The notes below the pieces were generated by a model, which did not search any database, was not told the origin of the DNA, and saw only the letters and a program-made list of their open reading frames with translations. Source: Prauserella endophytica (GTDB lineage: Bacteria > Actinomycetota > Actinomycetes > Mycobacteriales > Pseudonocardiaceae). From it: 64,000 bases of DNA. Location of the stretch: positions 62,001 to 126,000 of the forward strand of contig NZ_SWMS01000015.1 of NCBI RefSeq assembly GCF_005146945.1, given 5' to 3'. Position 1 is the stretch's first letter, and every line of letters starts with the position of its first letter. The position numbers and the translations under genes are program-made. Below are positions 7,998-14,398 of this stretch, in pieces.

Positions 7998-8330
7998 ATG
8001 GCGGATCAGCGGACGGACGAGCTGTGGACCGAGTTCCACCGGGTCGTCAACATGACGTCGCGGGAGCTGGCGGAATGGCTGCGCACGGAGGCGGCGTCGC
8101 CGGTGGACGAGGAACTGCCGGACCATGCGGGCCCGCACCTGGGCCAGCGGGTGCTGGAGATACTGGGCAAGCGCAAGACGGACCTGGACACCGACGACCG
8201 CAAGGTGATGCAGAAGGTGGTCGACAAGGTCCACGCCCAGCGCCGCGACGACCTGGAACCGACGGCGGGCCAGGCCCACTGGAGGCACAGGCTGATGTCA
8301 CTGGGCCACGACCCGCTCAAGCCGGTCTAG
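7998..8330 (+). CDS. DUF3140 family protein
   Basis: This small soluble protein of 110 residues has the features I associate with the actinobacterial DUF3140 family: an N-terminal helix (ELWTEFHRVVNMTSRELAEWL), a central GQRVLEILGKRKTDL and a C-terminal WRHRLMSLGHDPLKP. It is rich in charged residues and has no membrane segment. A strong GGAAGGAGG lies 6 nt before the ATG. The 15-bp gap from the SDR gene suggests one transcript. No biochemical function is known to me; the family often neighbours stress genes, which fits here. Confidence 0.75.
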   Translation: MADQRTDELWTEFHRVVNMTSRELAEWLRTEAASPVDEELPDHAGPHLGQRVLEILGKRKTDLDTDDRKVMQKVVDKVHAQRRDDLEPTAGQAHWRHRLMSLGHDPLKPV

Positions 8331-8366
8331 CCGCACCAAGGGTCGCCTCCGGGCGGGGACGGCGAT

Positions 8367-8372
8367 TAGCCT
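8367..8372 (+). promoter_or_regulatory. -10 element of a leaderless promoter
   Basis: TAGCCT ends 6 nt before the ATG at 8379, and no ribosome binding site is present. A TANNNT box 6-8 nt before the start codon is the usual sign of leaderless transcription in actinobacteria. No clear -35 box was found. Confidence 0.4.
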
Positions 8373-8378
8373 CGCGGC

Positions 8379-9167
8379 ATGGCGACTCTCGTTACCTTTC
8401 ACGCCCACCCCGACGACGAGTGCATCGGTTGCGGCGGCATCATGCGCAAGGCCCACGAGGAGGGGCACCGGGTCGTGCTCGTCGTGGCCACCCGGGGTGA
8501 GCACGGCGAGGTGCCCGACGGGTTCCTCACCGACGGTGAGCCGCTGTGGGAACGCCGTGTCGCCGAGACCCACGCCTCCGCCGGCATCCTCGGCGCCCAG
8601 CGCGTCGAGTTCCTCGGCTACGTCGACTCCGGGATGATGGGCACGCCCACCAACGACGCGCCCGGCTCGTTCTGGACGACCCCCGTCGAGGACGCCGCCC
8701 AGAAGCTCGCCGCCATTCTGCGCGAGGAGTCCGCCGACGTGCTCACCTGCTACGACGACAACGGCGGCTACGGCCATCCCGACCACATCATGGTCCACCG
8801 CGTCGGCATGCGCGCCGCCGAGCTGGCCGGCACCCCGCGCGTCTACCAGGGCACCATCAATCGCGACCACATGCTGCGCGGCAGGCAGGCGCTGGCGAAC
8901 GTTCCCGAGCTCGCCGGGACCGACATGCAAGAGCCGGACGAGAACTTCGGCAAACCGGAGTCGGTCATCACCGCCGCCGTGGACGTCACCCCCTACCTCG
9001 AGCACAAGCGGCACGCCATGCGCGCGCACGCGAGCCAGATCAGCGAGCAGTCGTTCTTCCTCGCCATGCCCGACGAGGCGTTCGCCTACGCCTTCGGCAC
9101 CGAGTGGTTCATCCGCGAAGGACAGGGCCCCGGCATCACCGAGACCGACCTCCTCGCGGGGCTGTGA
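8379..9167 (+). CDS. PIG-L family deacetylase (LmbE-like)
   Basis: This is a zinc-dependent N-acetylglucosaminyl deacetylase-fold enzyme of 262 residues. The metal site is clear: AHPDDE near the N-terminus (His, Asp, Asp/Glu) and GHPDH at the centre supply the metal ligands and acid/base residues. In actinomycetes this fold includes MshB and Mca of mycothiol metabolism and antibiotic-tailoring enzymes. The length and the YDDNGGYGHPDH segment are close to the MshB/Mca group, but I cannot assign which one. The start lacks a ribosome binding site and appears leaderless. The stop codon overlaps the GTG of a photolyase remnant. Confidence 0.9.
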   Translation: MATLVTFHAHPDDECIGCGGIMRKAHEEGHRVVLVVATRGEHGEVPDGFLTDGEPLWERRVAETHASAGILGAQRVEFLGYVDSGMMGTPTNDAPGSFWTTPVEDAAQKLAAILREESADVLTCYDDNGGYGHPDHIMVHRVGMRAAELAGTPRVYQGTINRDHMLRGRQALANVPELAGTDMQEPDENFGKPESVITAAVDVTPYLEHKRHAMRAHASQISEQSFFLAMPDEAFAYAFGTEWFIREGQGPGITETDLLAGL

Positions 9168-9278
9168 CCACCGACGATCCCATGCTGCACGCCGCCGCCA
9201 TGTCCGCCGAGCGCGCGATCCCGCTGTTCGTGCTCGACCGCACCATGACCGGCGGACGGTTCAACAACCGACTCACGG
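9165..9278 (+). pseudogene. 5' fragment of a DNA photolyase-like gene
   Basis: Reading from the GTG that overlaps the PIG-L stop, about 37 codons encode DDPMLHAAAMSAERAIPLFVLDR and then MTGGRFNN. This closely resembles the N-terminus of cryptochrome/photolyase proteins (DNPALHAAA...VPLFVLD). The WFRRDLR-like start is missing and the similarity stops at the 3' end of the convergent gene at 9273, with no downstream photolyase sequence in any frame. It looks like a relic of a longer gene lost by deletion. The match is from memory of the family. Confidence 0.5.
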
Positions 9279-10124
9279 CGCCGGGGCGCCGACCGGGTTC
9301 GGGAAGGGCACGACCTCGGTGGCGAGCGTGCGCGCCGCGGGCCGCAGGAACGCCGCAAGCGCCGTCAGTTCCGTCCCCGGCACCACCCCGTACGGCGGCG
9401 CGGCGAGCGCGTCGGTGCGCCGCTCGATGTGCTCACGCAGCGCACCACCGCTCTCGCTCAGCGACCCCGCCCCGGTGAGCAGTCCGCGCTCGCGCAGCCG
9501 CTCGGCGGCCTCGGCCCATTCCTGCTCCGTCCAGCCGCGGGCGGGCTCGGTGACAGCCCTGCTGCCGTCGGCGGCGTCACGCAGCACGTGGGCCTCCACG
9601 CCGTCGATGCCCTCCGAGACGAGCACGGCGACGTGGCCGTCGCCCCGGTGTTCCCGCAGGGTCGTCGCGGCCTGCCAGAGCGCGGCGAGGGGCTCGTCGG
9701 GCCAGTCGAGCGCGGCGTTGGCGGCGGCCAGCGGCCGGCCGGACCACGAGACGGCGCCGACGATCCGGTGCAGCACCTCCACGGCCACGGCGAGCCGGGA
9801 GTCCTGGCGCAGCGACGGGACGTACGCGTCGAGCGCGGCGACGGCGCCCTCGCTACGCGCGGCAAGCGCCTGCGCCGGGGTGGCCATCTCCCACACGGCG
9901 GGGATGGAGCGGGCGAGGAAGGACGGCGCGAAGTTGTGGAAGGCAGCCGTCACCGTGCCGAGGCCCGGCACACCCAGCGGGGCGGCCCGCATCGCGACGT
10001 AGCCACGCCAGAACCCGCGCAGGCCCACGGCCTCGTGCGCGGCCCGCGCCTGAGGAGCGAAGTACGTGACGTCGTGCACCGGCTCCAGCAGGATCCACAG
10101 CGAACGGGCGGCTTCGGGGCTCAC
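9273..10124 (-). CDS. SCO6745/SalK-like protein
   Basis: This 283-residue soluble protein carries the signatures of the actinobacterial SCO6745/SalK-like family: an N-terminal LWILLEPVHDVTYFAP motif, then GLRGFWRGYVAMRAAPLG and FHNFAPSFLARSIPAVW. The C-terminal half resembles a winged-helix domain. Its biochemical role is not established; some members lie in lantibiotic regulatory loci. The start is GTG at 10124. Its 3' end abuts the photolyase relic, so the deletion that removed the photolyase may have brought this gene here. The ArsR gene starts 49 bp away on the opposite strand. Confidence 0.7.
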   Translation of the reverse strand: MSPEAARSLWILLEPVHDVTYFAPQARAAHEAVGLRGFWRGYVAMRAAPLGVPGLGTVTAAFHNFAPSFLARSIPAVWEMATPAQALAARSEGAVAALDAYVPSLRQDSRLAVAVEVLHRIVGAVSWSGRPLAAANAALDWPDEPLAALWQAATTLREHRGDGHVAVLVSEGIDGVEAHVLRDAADGSRAVTEPARGWTEQEWAEAAERLRERGLLTGAGSLSESGGALREHIERRTDALAAPPYGVVPGTELTALAAFLRPAARTLATEVVPFPNPVGAPAP

Positions 10125-10173
10125 CGGCTCAGTATGCCGGAGCCACGAGCGCCGGCCGTGGGATCATGGCCAC

Positions 10174-10527
10174 GTGCCGAGCACCTCCGAACGCCGCCTG
10201 ATCGACCCGCCGAGGGTGGAGGCCGCCTTGGCCGGGCTCGGCGACCGCGAGACCGTGCAGGAGTGGGCCGGCCGGTTCTCCGTGCTGGCCGATCCCTCAC
10301 GGCTGACGCTGCTCGTGTGCATCCACTACGCGCGGGAGATCTGCGTGTCCGATCTCGCCGTGGCCGCCGGCATGAGCGACACGGCGGTCTCCCAGGCGCT
10401 GCGGCTGCTGCGCGCGCACGGTCTGGTGACCGCGCACCGCAGCGGGAGGGTCGTCTACTACCGCCTTGCCGACGAGACGCTGCACGAGCTGATCCACCAC
10501 GTGCGGCCGCACACGACGACGGAATAG
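10174..10527 (+). CDS. ArsR/SmtB-family metal-responsive repressor
   Basis: This 117-residue winged-helix repressor has its recognition helix in MSDTAVSQALRLLRAHGLV and its wing in GRVVYYRLAD. The last helix carries Asp100, His104, His108, His109 and His113, a D/H-rich pattern like the alpha-5 metal site of NmtR/CzrA-type sensors of nickel, cobalt or zinc. The start is GTG at 10174; upstream in-frame codons encode a low-complexity tail unlike the family. It is followed by a maturation-protease gene and faces a nickel/cobalt importer operon. Ni(II) or Co(II) sensing is therefore likely but inferred. A palindrome in the next promoter is a candidate operator. Confidence 0.85.
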   Translation: MPSTSERRLIDPPRVEAALAGLGDRETVQEWAGRFSVLADPSRLTLLVCIHYAREICVSDLAVAAGMSDTAVSQALRLLRAHGLVTAHRSGRVVYYRLADETLHELIHHVRPHTTTE

Positions 10528-10536
10528 CCTCACGCA

Positions 10537-10565
10537 TTGTGTGGCCTCGGCCACAGTTCTACCGT
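10537..10565 (+). promoter_or_regulatory. promoter with embedded 16-bp palindrome (candidate ArsR operator)
   Basis: A -35-like TTGTGT (10537-10542) and -10 TACCGT (10560-10565) are spaced by 17 bp, and the ATG of the protease follows after 6 nt, so the message is probably leaderless. A perfect palindrome, TGTGGCC-TC-GGCCACA (10540-10555), covers the -35 end and spacer, an ideal repressor position. The ArsR gene ends 12 bp upstream. The palindrome could also form a short 6-bp hairpin with a CTCG loop. Confidence 0.5.
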
Positions 10566-10571
10566 TGAGGC

Positions 10572-11102
10572 ATGAGGCCACGAGTTCTCCTCGCCGGCGT
10601 CGGCAACGTGCTGCTCGGCGACGACGGTTTCGGCGTCGAAGTGGTCCAACGGCTCGAGGGCACGGTGCTGCCGAGCTGGGTGCAGATCGCGGACTATGGC
10701 ATCGGCTGCGGGCGGCTCGACCGCCTGCTCGGCGGGTACGACACCACGATCCTCATCGACGCGACACCGCGCGGGGGCCGCCCCGGCGAGGTGTACGTGA
10801 TGGAGGCGGAGCTCGACGAGCACCCGTCGTGCATCCCGGCGCTGCTCGACCCGCACGGCATCCGGCCGGAGGGCGCGCTGCGGCTGCTGCAGGTGCTCGG
10901 CGGAGACGCGGGCCGGGTGCTCGTGGTGGGCTGCGAGCCGATCAAGCGGACAGGCATCGGGCTCAGCTCCCCCGTGACGGCCGCGGTGGCCGAGGCCGTG
11001 CGGGTGGTCACCGACCTCGTGTGGGGCACGGACCCGCGCCGCCCGGTGACCTCAGTCGAGCCGGAAACCCCACGGCAGCTCGAGGCGATGGGCGGCGAGT
11101 AG
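10572..11102 (+). CDS. hydrogenase maturation protease (HyaD/HybD family)
   Basis: This 176-residue endopeptidase removes the C-terminal tail of a [NiFe]-hydrogenase large subunit after nickel insertion. The family motif GVGNVLLGDDGFG opens the protein, with an acidic metal ligand in GDDG, another in LIDAT and a candidate His in DPHG. GCEP follows in the usual late position. No hydrogenase structural or Hyp gene lies in the window, but a Co/Ni importer is encoded next to it. Its 3' end overlaps the convergent ATPase gene by 51 bp. Transcription appears leaderless. Confidence 0.88.
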   Translation: MRPRVLLAGVGNVLLGDDGFGVEVVQRLEGTVLPSWVQIADYGIGCGRLDRLLGGYDTTILIDATPRGGRPGEVYVMEAELDEHPSCIPALLDPHGIRPEGALRLLQVLGGDAGRVLVVGCEPIKRTGIGLSSPVTAAVAEAVRVVTDLVWGTDPRRPVTSVEPETPRQLEAMGGE

Positions 11103-11783
11103 GTCCCGGTCGGCGAGCAGGTCGCGCGTGGGCCGGTCGGCCACCACCACGCCGCGGTCGATCAGCACACTGCGCGGGCACAGCTGCAACGCGTACGGCA
11201 GGTCGTGGCTGACCATCAGCATCGTGCGGCCCAGCCCGAGCAGCAGCTCGGCGAGTTCCCTGCGCGCCAAGGGCTCGAGGTTCGACGACGGCTCGTCGAG
11301 CACGAGGATGTCGGGGTCGCACGCGAGCACGGTGGCGAGCGCGACGCGACGCCGTTGGCCGCCGGAGAGGTGCATCGGCGAGCGGTCGGCGTGCGCTTCC
11401 ATGCCCACAGCGGAGAGCGCCTCGCGCACGCGCGCGGGGACGTCCGCCTCGGGCACCCCGAAGTTGCGCGGCCCGAACGCGACGTCCTCGGCGACGGTGG
11501 GCATGAACAGCTGGTCGTCGGGGTCCTGGAAGACCACGCCGACGCGGCGCCGGATCTCCTTGAGCGTGCGCTTGCGCACGGGCACGCCCGCCACCTCCAC
11601 CTGCCCGCGCGTGCCGGTCAGCACGCCGTTGAGGTGCAGCACGAGCGTCGTCTTGCCCGCGCCGTTGGGGCCGAGCACGGCGACGCGCTCCCCCGGCTCG
11701 ACGCGCAGGTCGACGCCGGCGAGCGCGCGATGCCCGTCGGGGTAGCTGAACTCGAGGTCCTTGACTAGAAGCGCGGCGGTCAC
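11052..11783 (-). CDS. cbiO: cobalt/nickel ECF transporter ATPase (CbiO/NikO)
   Basis: This is the nucleotide-binding subunit of an energy-coupling-factor importer for Co2+ or Ni2+, 243 residues. Walker A is GPNGAGKTT, the Q-loop VFQDPDDQ is the CbiO type, the signature is LSGGQRRRVALA, Walker B is ILVLDEP, and the switch His is in VSHDL. The GTG at 11783 overlaps the stop of the permease gene by 4 nt (GTGA). It is the last gene of a tightly overlapped M-(PDGLE)-Q-O operon and runs into the convergent maturation-protease gene, so expression of the two may interfere. Confidence 0.93.
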   Translation of the reverse strand: MTAALLVKDLEFSYPDGHRALAGVDLRVEPGERVAVLGPNGAGKTTLVLHLNGVLTGTRGQVEVAGVPVRKRTLKEIRRRVGVVFQDPDDQLFMPTVAEDVAFGPRNFGVPEADVPARVREALSAVGMEAHADRSPMHLSGGQRRRVALATVLACDPDILVLDEPSSNLEPLARRELAELLLGLGRTMLMVSHDLPYALQLCPRSVLIDRGVVVADRPTRDLLADRDLLAAHRLELPWGFRLD

Positions 11784-12535
11784 GTCGTCCACAGTGCCGT
11801 CCCGCACACGAGCGCGGTCACCAGGGCCGGGGTGACGCCGGCGAGCCAGCGCCACGGGCCCGCTCCCGGCGAGGGCGGCACCGGCATGGCACCCGTCCAG
11901 CCGCGGGCGAGCATCGCGAGGTGCACGCGCTCGCCGCGTTCGTAGCTGCGCAGGAACAGCACGCCGATGCCGCGGGCCGTGGCGGCGGCCTGCCACAGGA
12001 AACGGGGGTCGTGTCCCCGGCAGACGCGGGCGGTGCGCATGCGCCGCGCCTCGGCGGCGATCACCTCGGCGTAACGCAGCATCAGGCTCGCGATGGTGGT
12101 GAGCAGCCGGGGCGCGCGCAGCCGTTGCAGGCCGACGACGAGGTCGCGCGGATGGGTCGTGGCCGCCAGGGTCAGCGACACGAGCACGCCGAGGGTGCCC
12201 TTGGCGAGGATGTTCCACCCGGCGAGCGCGCCGTCGACCGACACGGACACCCCGAGCACGTCGGTGCGCGGCGCGCCGCCCGTGAACGGCAGCACGAACG
12301 CCAGCAGCACGAACGGCACCTCGATGAGCGCCCTGCGCGCGTACCAGCCGAGGGGCACGCGCACCACGGCCCACACGGCGAGCAGCACCACCAGGTGGAG
12401 GCCGAAGGCCCAGAACGCCTCGCGCGGCGTCGCGACGACGCACAGCACGGCCGCGAACGCGCCCACCACCTTCACCTCGGGTGGCAGCCGGTGCACCGGC
12501 GAGTCGCCGGGCCGGTGCAGCACCGTGGCGCTCAC
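11780..12535 (-). CDS. cbiQ: cobalt/nickel ECF transporter T component (CbiQ/NikQ)
   Basis: This 251-residue transmembrane coupling subunit links the substrate-binding component to the ATPase. It begins with the family pattern SPVHRLPPEVKVVGAFA, has several hydrophobic helices, and carries the two coupling motifs on the cytoplasmic helices (EARRMRTARVCRG and SYERGERVHLAMLARGW, both matching the A-R-G/A-x-R-G type). The start is GTG at 12535, overlapping the stop of the PDGLE gene by 4 nt. Metal specificity is set by the M component and cannot be read here. Confidence 0.92.
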   Translation of the reverse strand: MSATVLHRPGDSPVHRLPPEVKVVGAFAAVLCVVATPREAFWAFGLHLVVLLAVWAVVRVPLGWYARRALIEVPFVLLAFVLPFTGGAPRTDVLGVSVSVDGALAGWNILAKGTLGVLVSLTLAATTHPRDLVVGLQRLRAPRLLTTIASLMLRYAEVIAAEARRMRTARVCRGHDPRFLWQAAATARGIGVLFLRSYERGERVHLAMLARGWTGAMPVPPSPGAGPWRWLAGVTPALVTALVCGTALWTT

Positions 12536-12888
12536 GGCCCTCGCGACGTGTCCCGGCCGGAGCGGGATCGCGTGCGCAGCGACCAGAACAGCCCGCCGGA
12601 CACCACCAACGTCGCCAGCACCCCCAGTACGCCGGCGAGGCCGGTGAGCCCGTCGTCGCCGCCGACCGTGTAGTCGGCGAGCGGCGAGTCCGCGAGCGCG
12701 TGGTCCTCCGCGTGCGCGGCAGGACACGCGCCCTGAAGCCGCCCCTCGATCTCCGTGCAGCCCCGCGTGGTCACATGGTCGAGACCGTCGGGGTCGCCGT
12801 CGGCGAAGTACGACACCACCCCGGCCAGCACCAGCGCCACCACGGCGAACGCCGCGAAGAACCACGCTCCGCGCTTCGCCGCGCTCAC
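12532..12888 (-). CDS. PDGLE-domain membrane protein (CbiN-like accessory)
   Basis: This 118-residue membrane protein replaces CbiN/NikN in many Co/Ni ECF systems. It has an N-terminal membrane helix (about residues 8-28), the family motif DPDGLD directly after it, an extracytoplasmic stretch with two cysteines and several Asp/His residues, and a second helix near residues 80-102. The position between the M and T genes and the 4-nt overlaps on both sides support the role. The conserved acidic loop probably helps deliver metal to the M component, which is the general model for this family. Confidence 0.88.
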   Translation of the reverse strand: MSAAKRGAWFFAAFAVVALVLAGVVSYFADGDPDGLDHVTTRGCTEIEGRLQGACPAAHAEDHALADSPLADYTVGGDDGLTGLAGVLGVLATLVVSGGLFWSLRTRSRSGRDTSRGP

Positions 12889-13571
12889 CGGGCCAGCTCC
12901 CTCGCCACCGGCGCCCCGCGCAGCAGATGCACCAGGTCCGGCCGCGCCGAGGCGACGGCACCCACCGTGAGGGCCGTGATGACGCCCTCCCCGATGCCGA
13001 TCAGCACGTGCACGCCGAGCAGCGCGGCCGCGAACCCGCCGAGCGACACCGCGCCCTGCCCGCCGATGGCGTACTCCACGACGAATCCGCCCGCCGCGAC
13101 CACGGTGTTCACGAGCGCCGCCGTGAACGCGACCGCGAGCAGCCCCGCCCTCGACCGCGTCGCGAACCGGCGCAGCGCCACCGCGACGAGATACCCGGCG
13201 GCGGTGCCGAGCAGCGCCATGTTCGTGATGTTCGCCCCGAGCGCGGTGAGCCCGCCGTCGGCGAACAGCAGCGCCTGCACCACGAGCACCACGCTCACGC
13301 ACAGCGCGCCGGTCCACGGCCCGACCAGGATCGCGGCGAGTGCCCCGCCGAGCAGGTGACCGCTGACCCCGGGCAGCACGGGGAAGTTGAGCATCTGGAC
13401 GGCGAAAACGAACGCCGCCACGAGCCCGGCGAGCGGCGCTGTGCGGTCGTCGAGCTCCCGCCGCGCCCTCACCGTCGCGACGGCGAGGCCGGAAACGGCG
13501 ACAGCCCCGAACAACAGCGACGTCGGCGCGTCGAGCAGTCCGTCGCTGGCGTGCATCGCGAGCGTGCTCAT
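12885..13571 (-). CDS. cbiM: cobalt/nickel ECF transporter substrate-binding membrane component (CbiM/NikM)
   Basis: This multi-pass subunit binds the metal. It contains the N-terminal MHASDGLLDAP motif, VLPGVSGHLLGGALA, GALCVSVVLVVQALLFADGG and a central GANITNMALLG, all typical of CbiM/NikM. In the family the Met-His at the very N-terminus contributes metal ligands. GGAGG lies 5 nt before an ATG at 13571, which places MSTLA ahead of MHASDG; the internal ATG at 13556 would give the classical N-terminus but has no ribosome binding site at a good distance. The start is therefore ambiguous. No cobalamin riboswitch is seen upstream. Confidence 0.9.
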   Translation of the reverse strand: MSTLAMHASDGLLDAPTSLLFGAVAVSGLAVATVRARRELDDRTAPLAGLVAAFVFAVQMLNFPVLPGVSGHLLGGALAAILVGPWTGALCVSVVLVVQALLFADGGLTALGANITNMALLGTAAGYLVAVALRRFATRSRAGLLAVAFTAALVNTVVAAGGFVVEYAIGGQGAVSLGGFAAALLGVHVLIGIGEGVITALTVGAVASARPDLVHLLRGAPVARELAR

Positions 13572-13598
13572 CGACGCCTCCGGGGGTGCTCGCCTCAT

Positions 13599-13656
13599 CA
13601 TCTTTTCAGCCGCTCAGATGTTAGACGTGGCGGCTGTCGAAAACCACCACTAGCGT
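13599..13656. promoter_or_regulatory. divergent control region between cbiM and the HAD gene
   Basis: The 92 bp between the two divergent genes contain a weak inverted repeat CATCT-N12-AGATG (13599-13620) on the importer side. On the other side, TAGCGT (13651-13656) lies 7 nt before the ATG at 13664. The second is the -10 of a probable leaderless promoter. The inverted repeat is short and may be coincidence. Confidence 0.35.
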
Positions 13657-13663
13657 GAACCGC

Positions 13664-14398
13664 ATGATCGGGTTACCCAGCACGATCACGGCGTGCCTCT
13701 TCGACCTGGACGGCGTGCTGACCAGCACCGCCGTCCTGCATCGGCAGGCATGGAAGCAGACCTTCGACGACTTCCTGAAACGGCGGAACGCGACCGACTT
13801 CACACCGTTCACCGAACGTGACTACGCGTCCTACGTGGACGGCAGGCCCCGGCTCGACGGCGTCCGGACCTTCCTCGCGTCCCGGGGGATCGTGCTGCCG
13901 GAAGGCGGCCCCGGGGATCCGCCGGACGCCGAGACCGTGCACGCCGTGGGGAACCGGAAGAACGAGCTGGTCCTGCGCGTCATCGAAGAGCAGGGCGTGC
14001 GGCCCTACCCCGGCTCGGTCCGCTACCTCGAGGCCGCCGAGCGGGCGGGGCTCGCGATCGGGGTGGTCACGTCGTCGGCCAACGCCGTGAGCGTGCTCGC
14101 CGCCGCCGGGCTCGACCGCTTCGTGCGCAGCCGCATCGACGGTGTCGTGATCACCAGGGACCGGCTGCGCGGCAAGCCGGCGCCCGACTCGTTCCTCGCC
14201 GGAGCCAGGGAGCTCGGCACCGAGCCGGAGCGGGCCGCCGTGTTCGAGGACGCGCTCGCCGGGGTGGAGGCAGGCAGGGCGGGCGGCTTCGGCTACGTCG
14301 TGGGGGTGAACAGGGCCGATCAGGCCGACGCGCTGCGGGAGCGCGGCGCCGACGTCGTGGTGGACGATCTATCCGAACTGCTGGGGGTTTCCGCGTGA
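13664..14398 (+). CDS. pgmB: HAD-family hydrolase, beta-phosphoglucomutase-like
   Basis: This HAD-superfamily protein of 244 residues has motif I FDLDGVLT with the nucleophile and acid/base aspartates, motif II VVTSS, motif III lysine in RGKPAPD and motif IV VFEDALAGVEAG. This set fits beta-phosphoglucomutase, which interconverts beta-glucose-1-phosphate and glucose-6-phosphate. The gene overlaps the GH65 phosphorylase gene by 4 nt (GTGA), the classical pairing in maltose or trehalose phosphorolysis. ATG 13664 is preferred over GTG 13655, which lies inside the -10 box. A plain sugar-phosphate phosphatase is the main alternative. Confidence 0.85.
   Translation: MIGLPSTITACLFDLDGVLTSTAVLHRQAWKQTFDDFLKRRNATDFTPFTERDYASYVDGRPRLDGVRTFLASRGIVLPEGGPGDPPDAETVHAVGNRKNELVLRVIEEQGVRPYPGSVRYLEAAERAGLAIGVVTSSANAVSVLAAAGLDRFVRSRIDGVVITRDRLRGKPAPDSFLAGARELGTEPERAAVFEDALAGVEAGRAGGFGYVVGVNRADQADALRERGADVVVDDLSELLGVSA

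Noticed and set aside
10540-10555. Palindrome as an intrinsic terminator of the arsR gene
   Set aside because: The stem is only 6-7 bp with no T-run and lies inside a well-placed promoter, so an operator is the better reading, though termination is not excluded.
13572-13663. Cobalamin or NiCo riboswitch before cbiM
   Set aside because: The gap of 92 bp is too short and lacks conserved riboswitch boxes; it contains only a weak inverted repeat.
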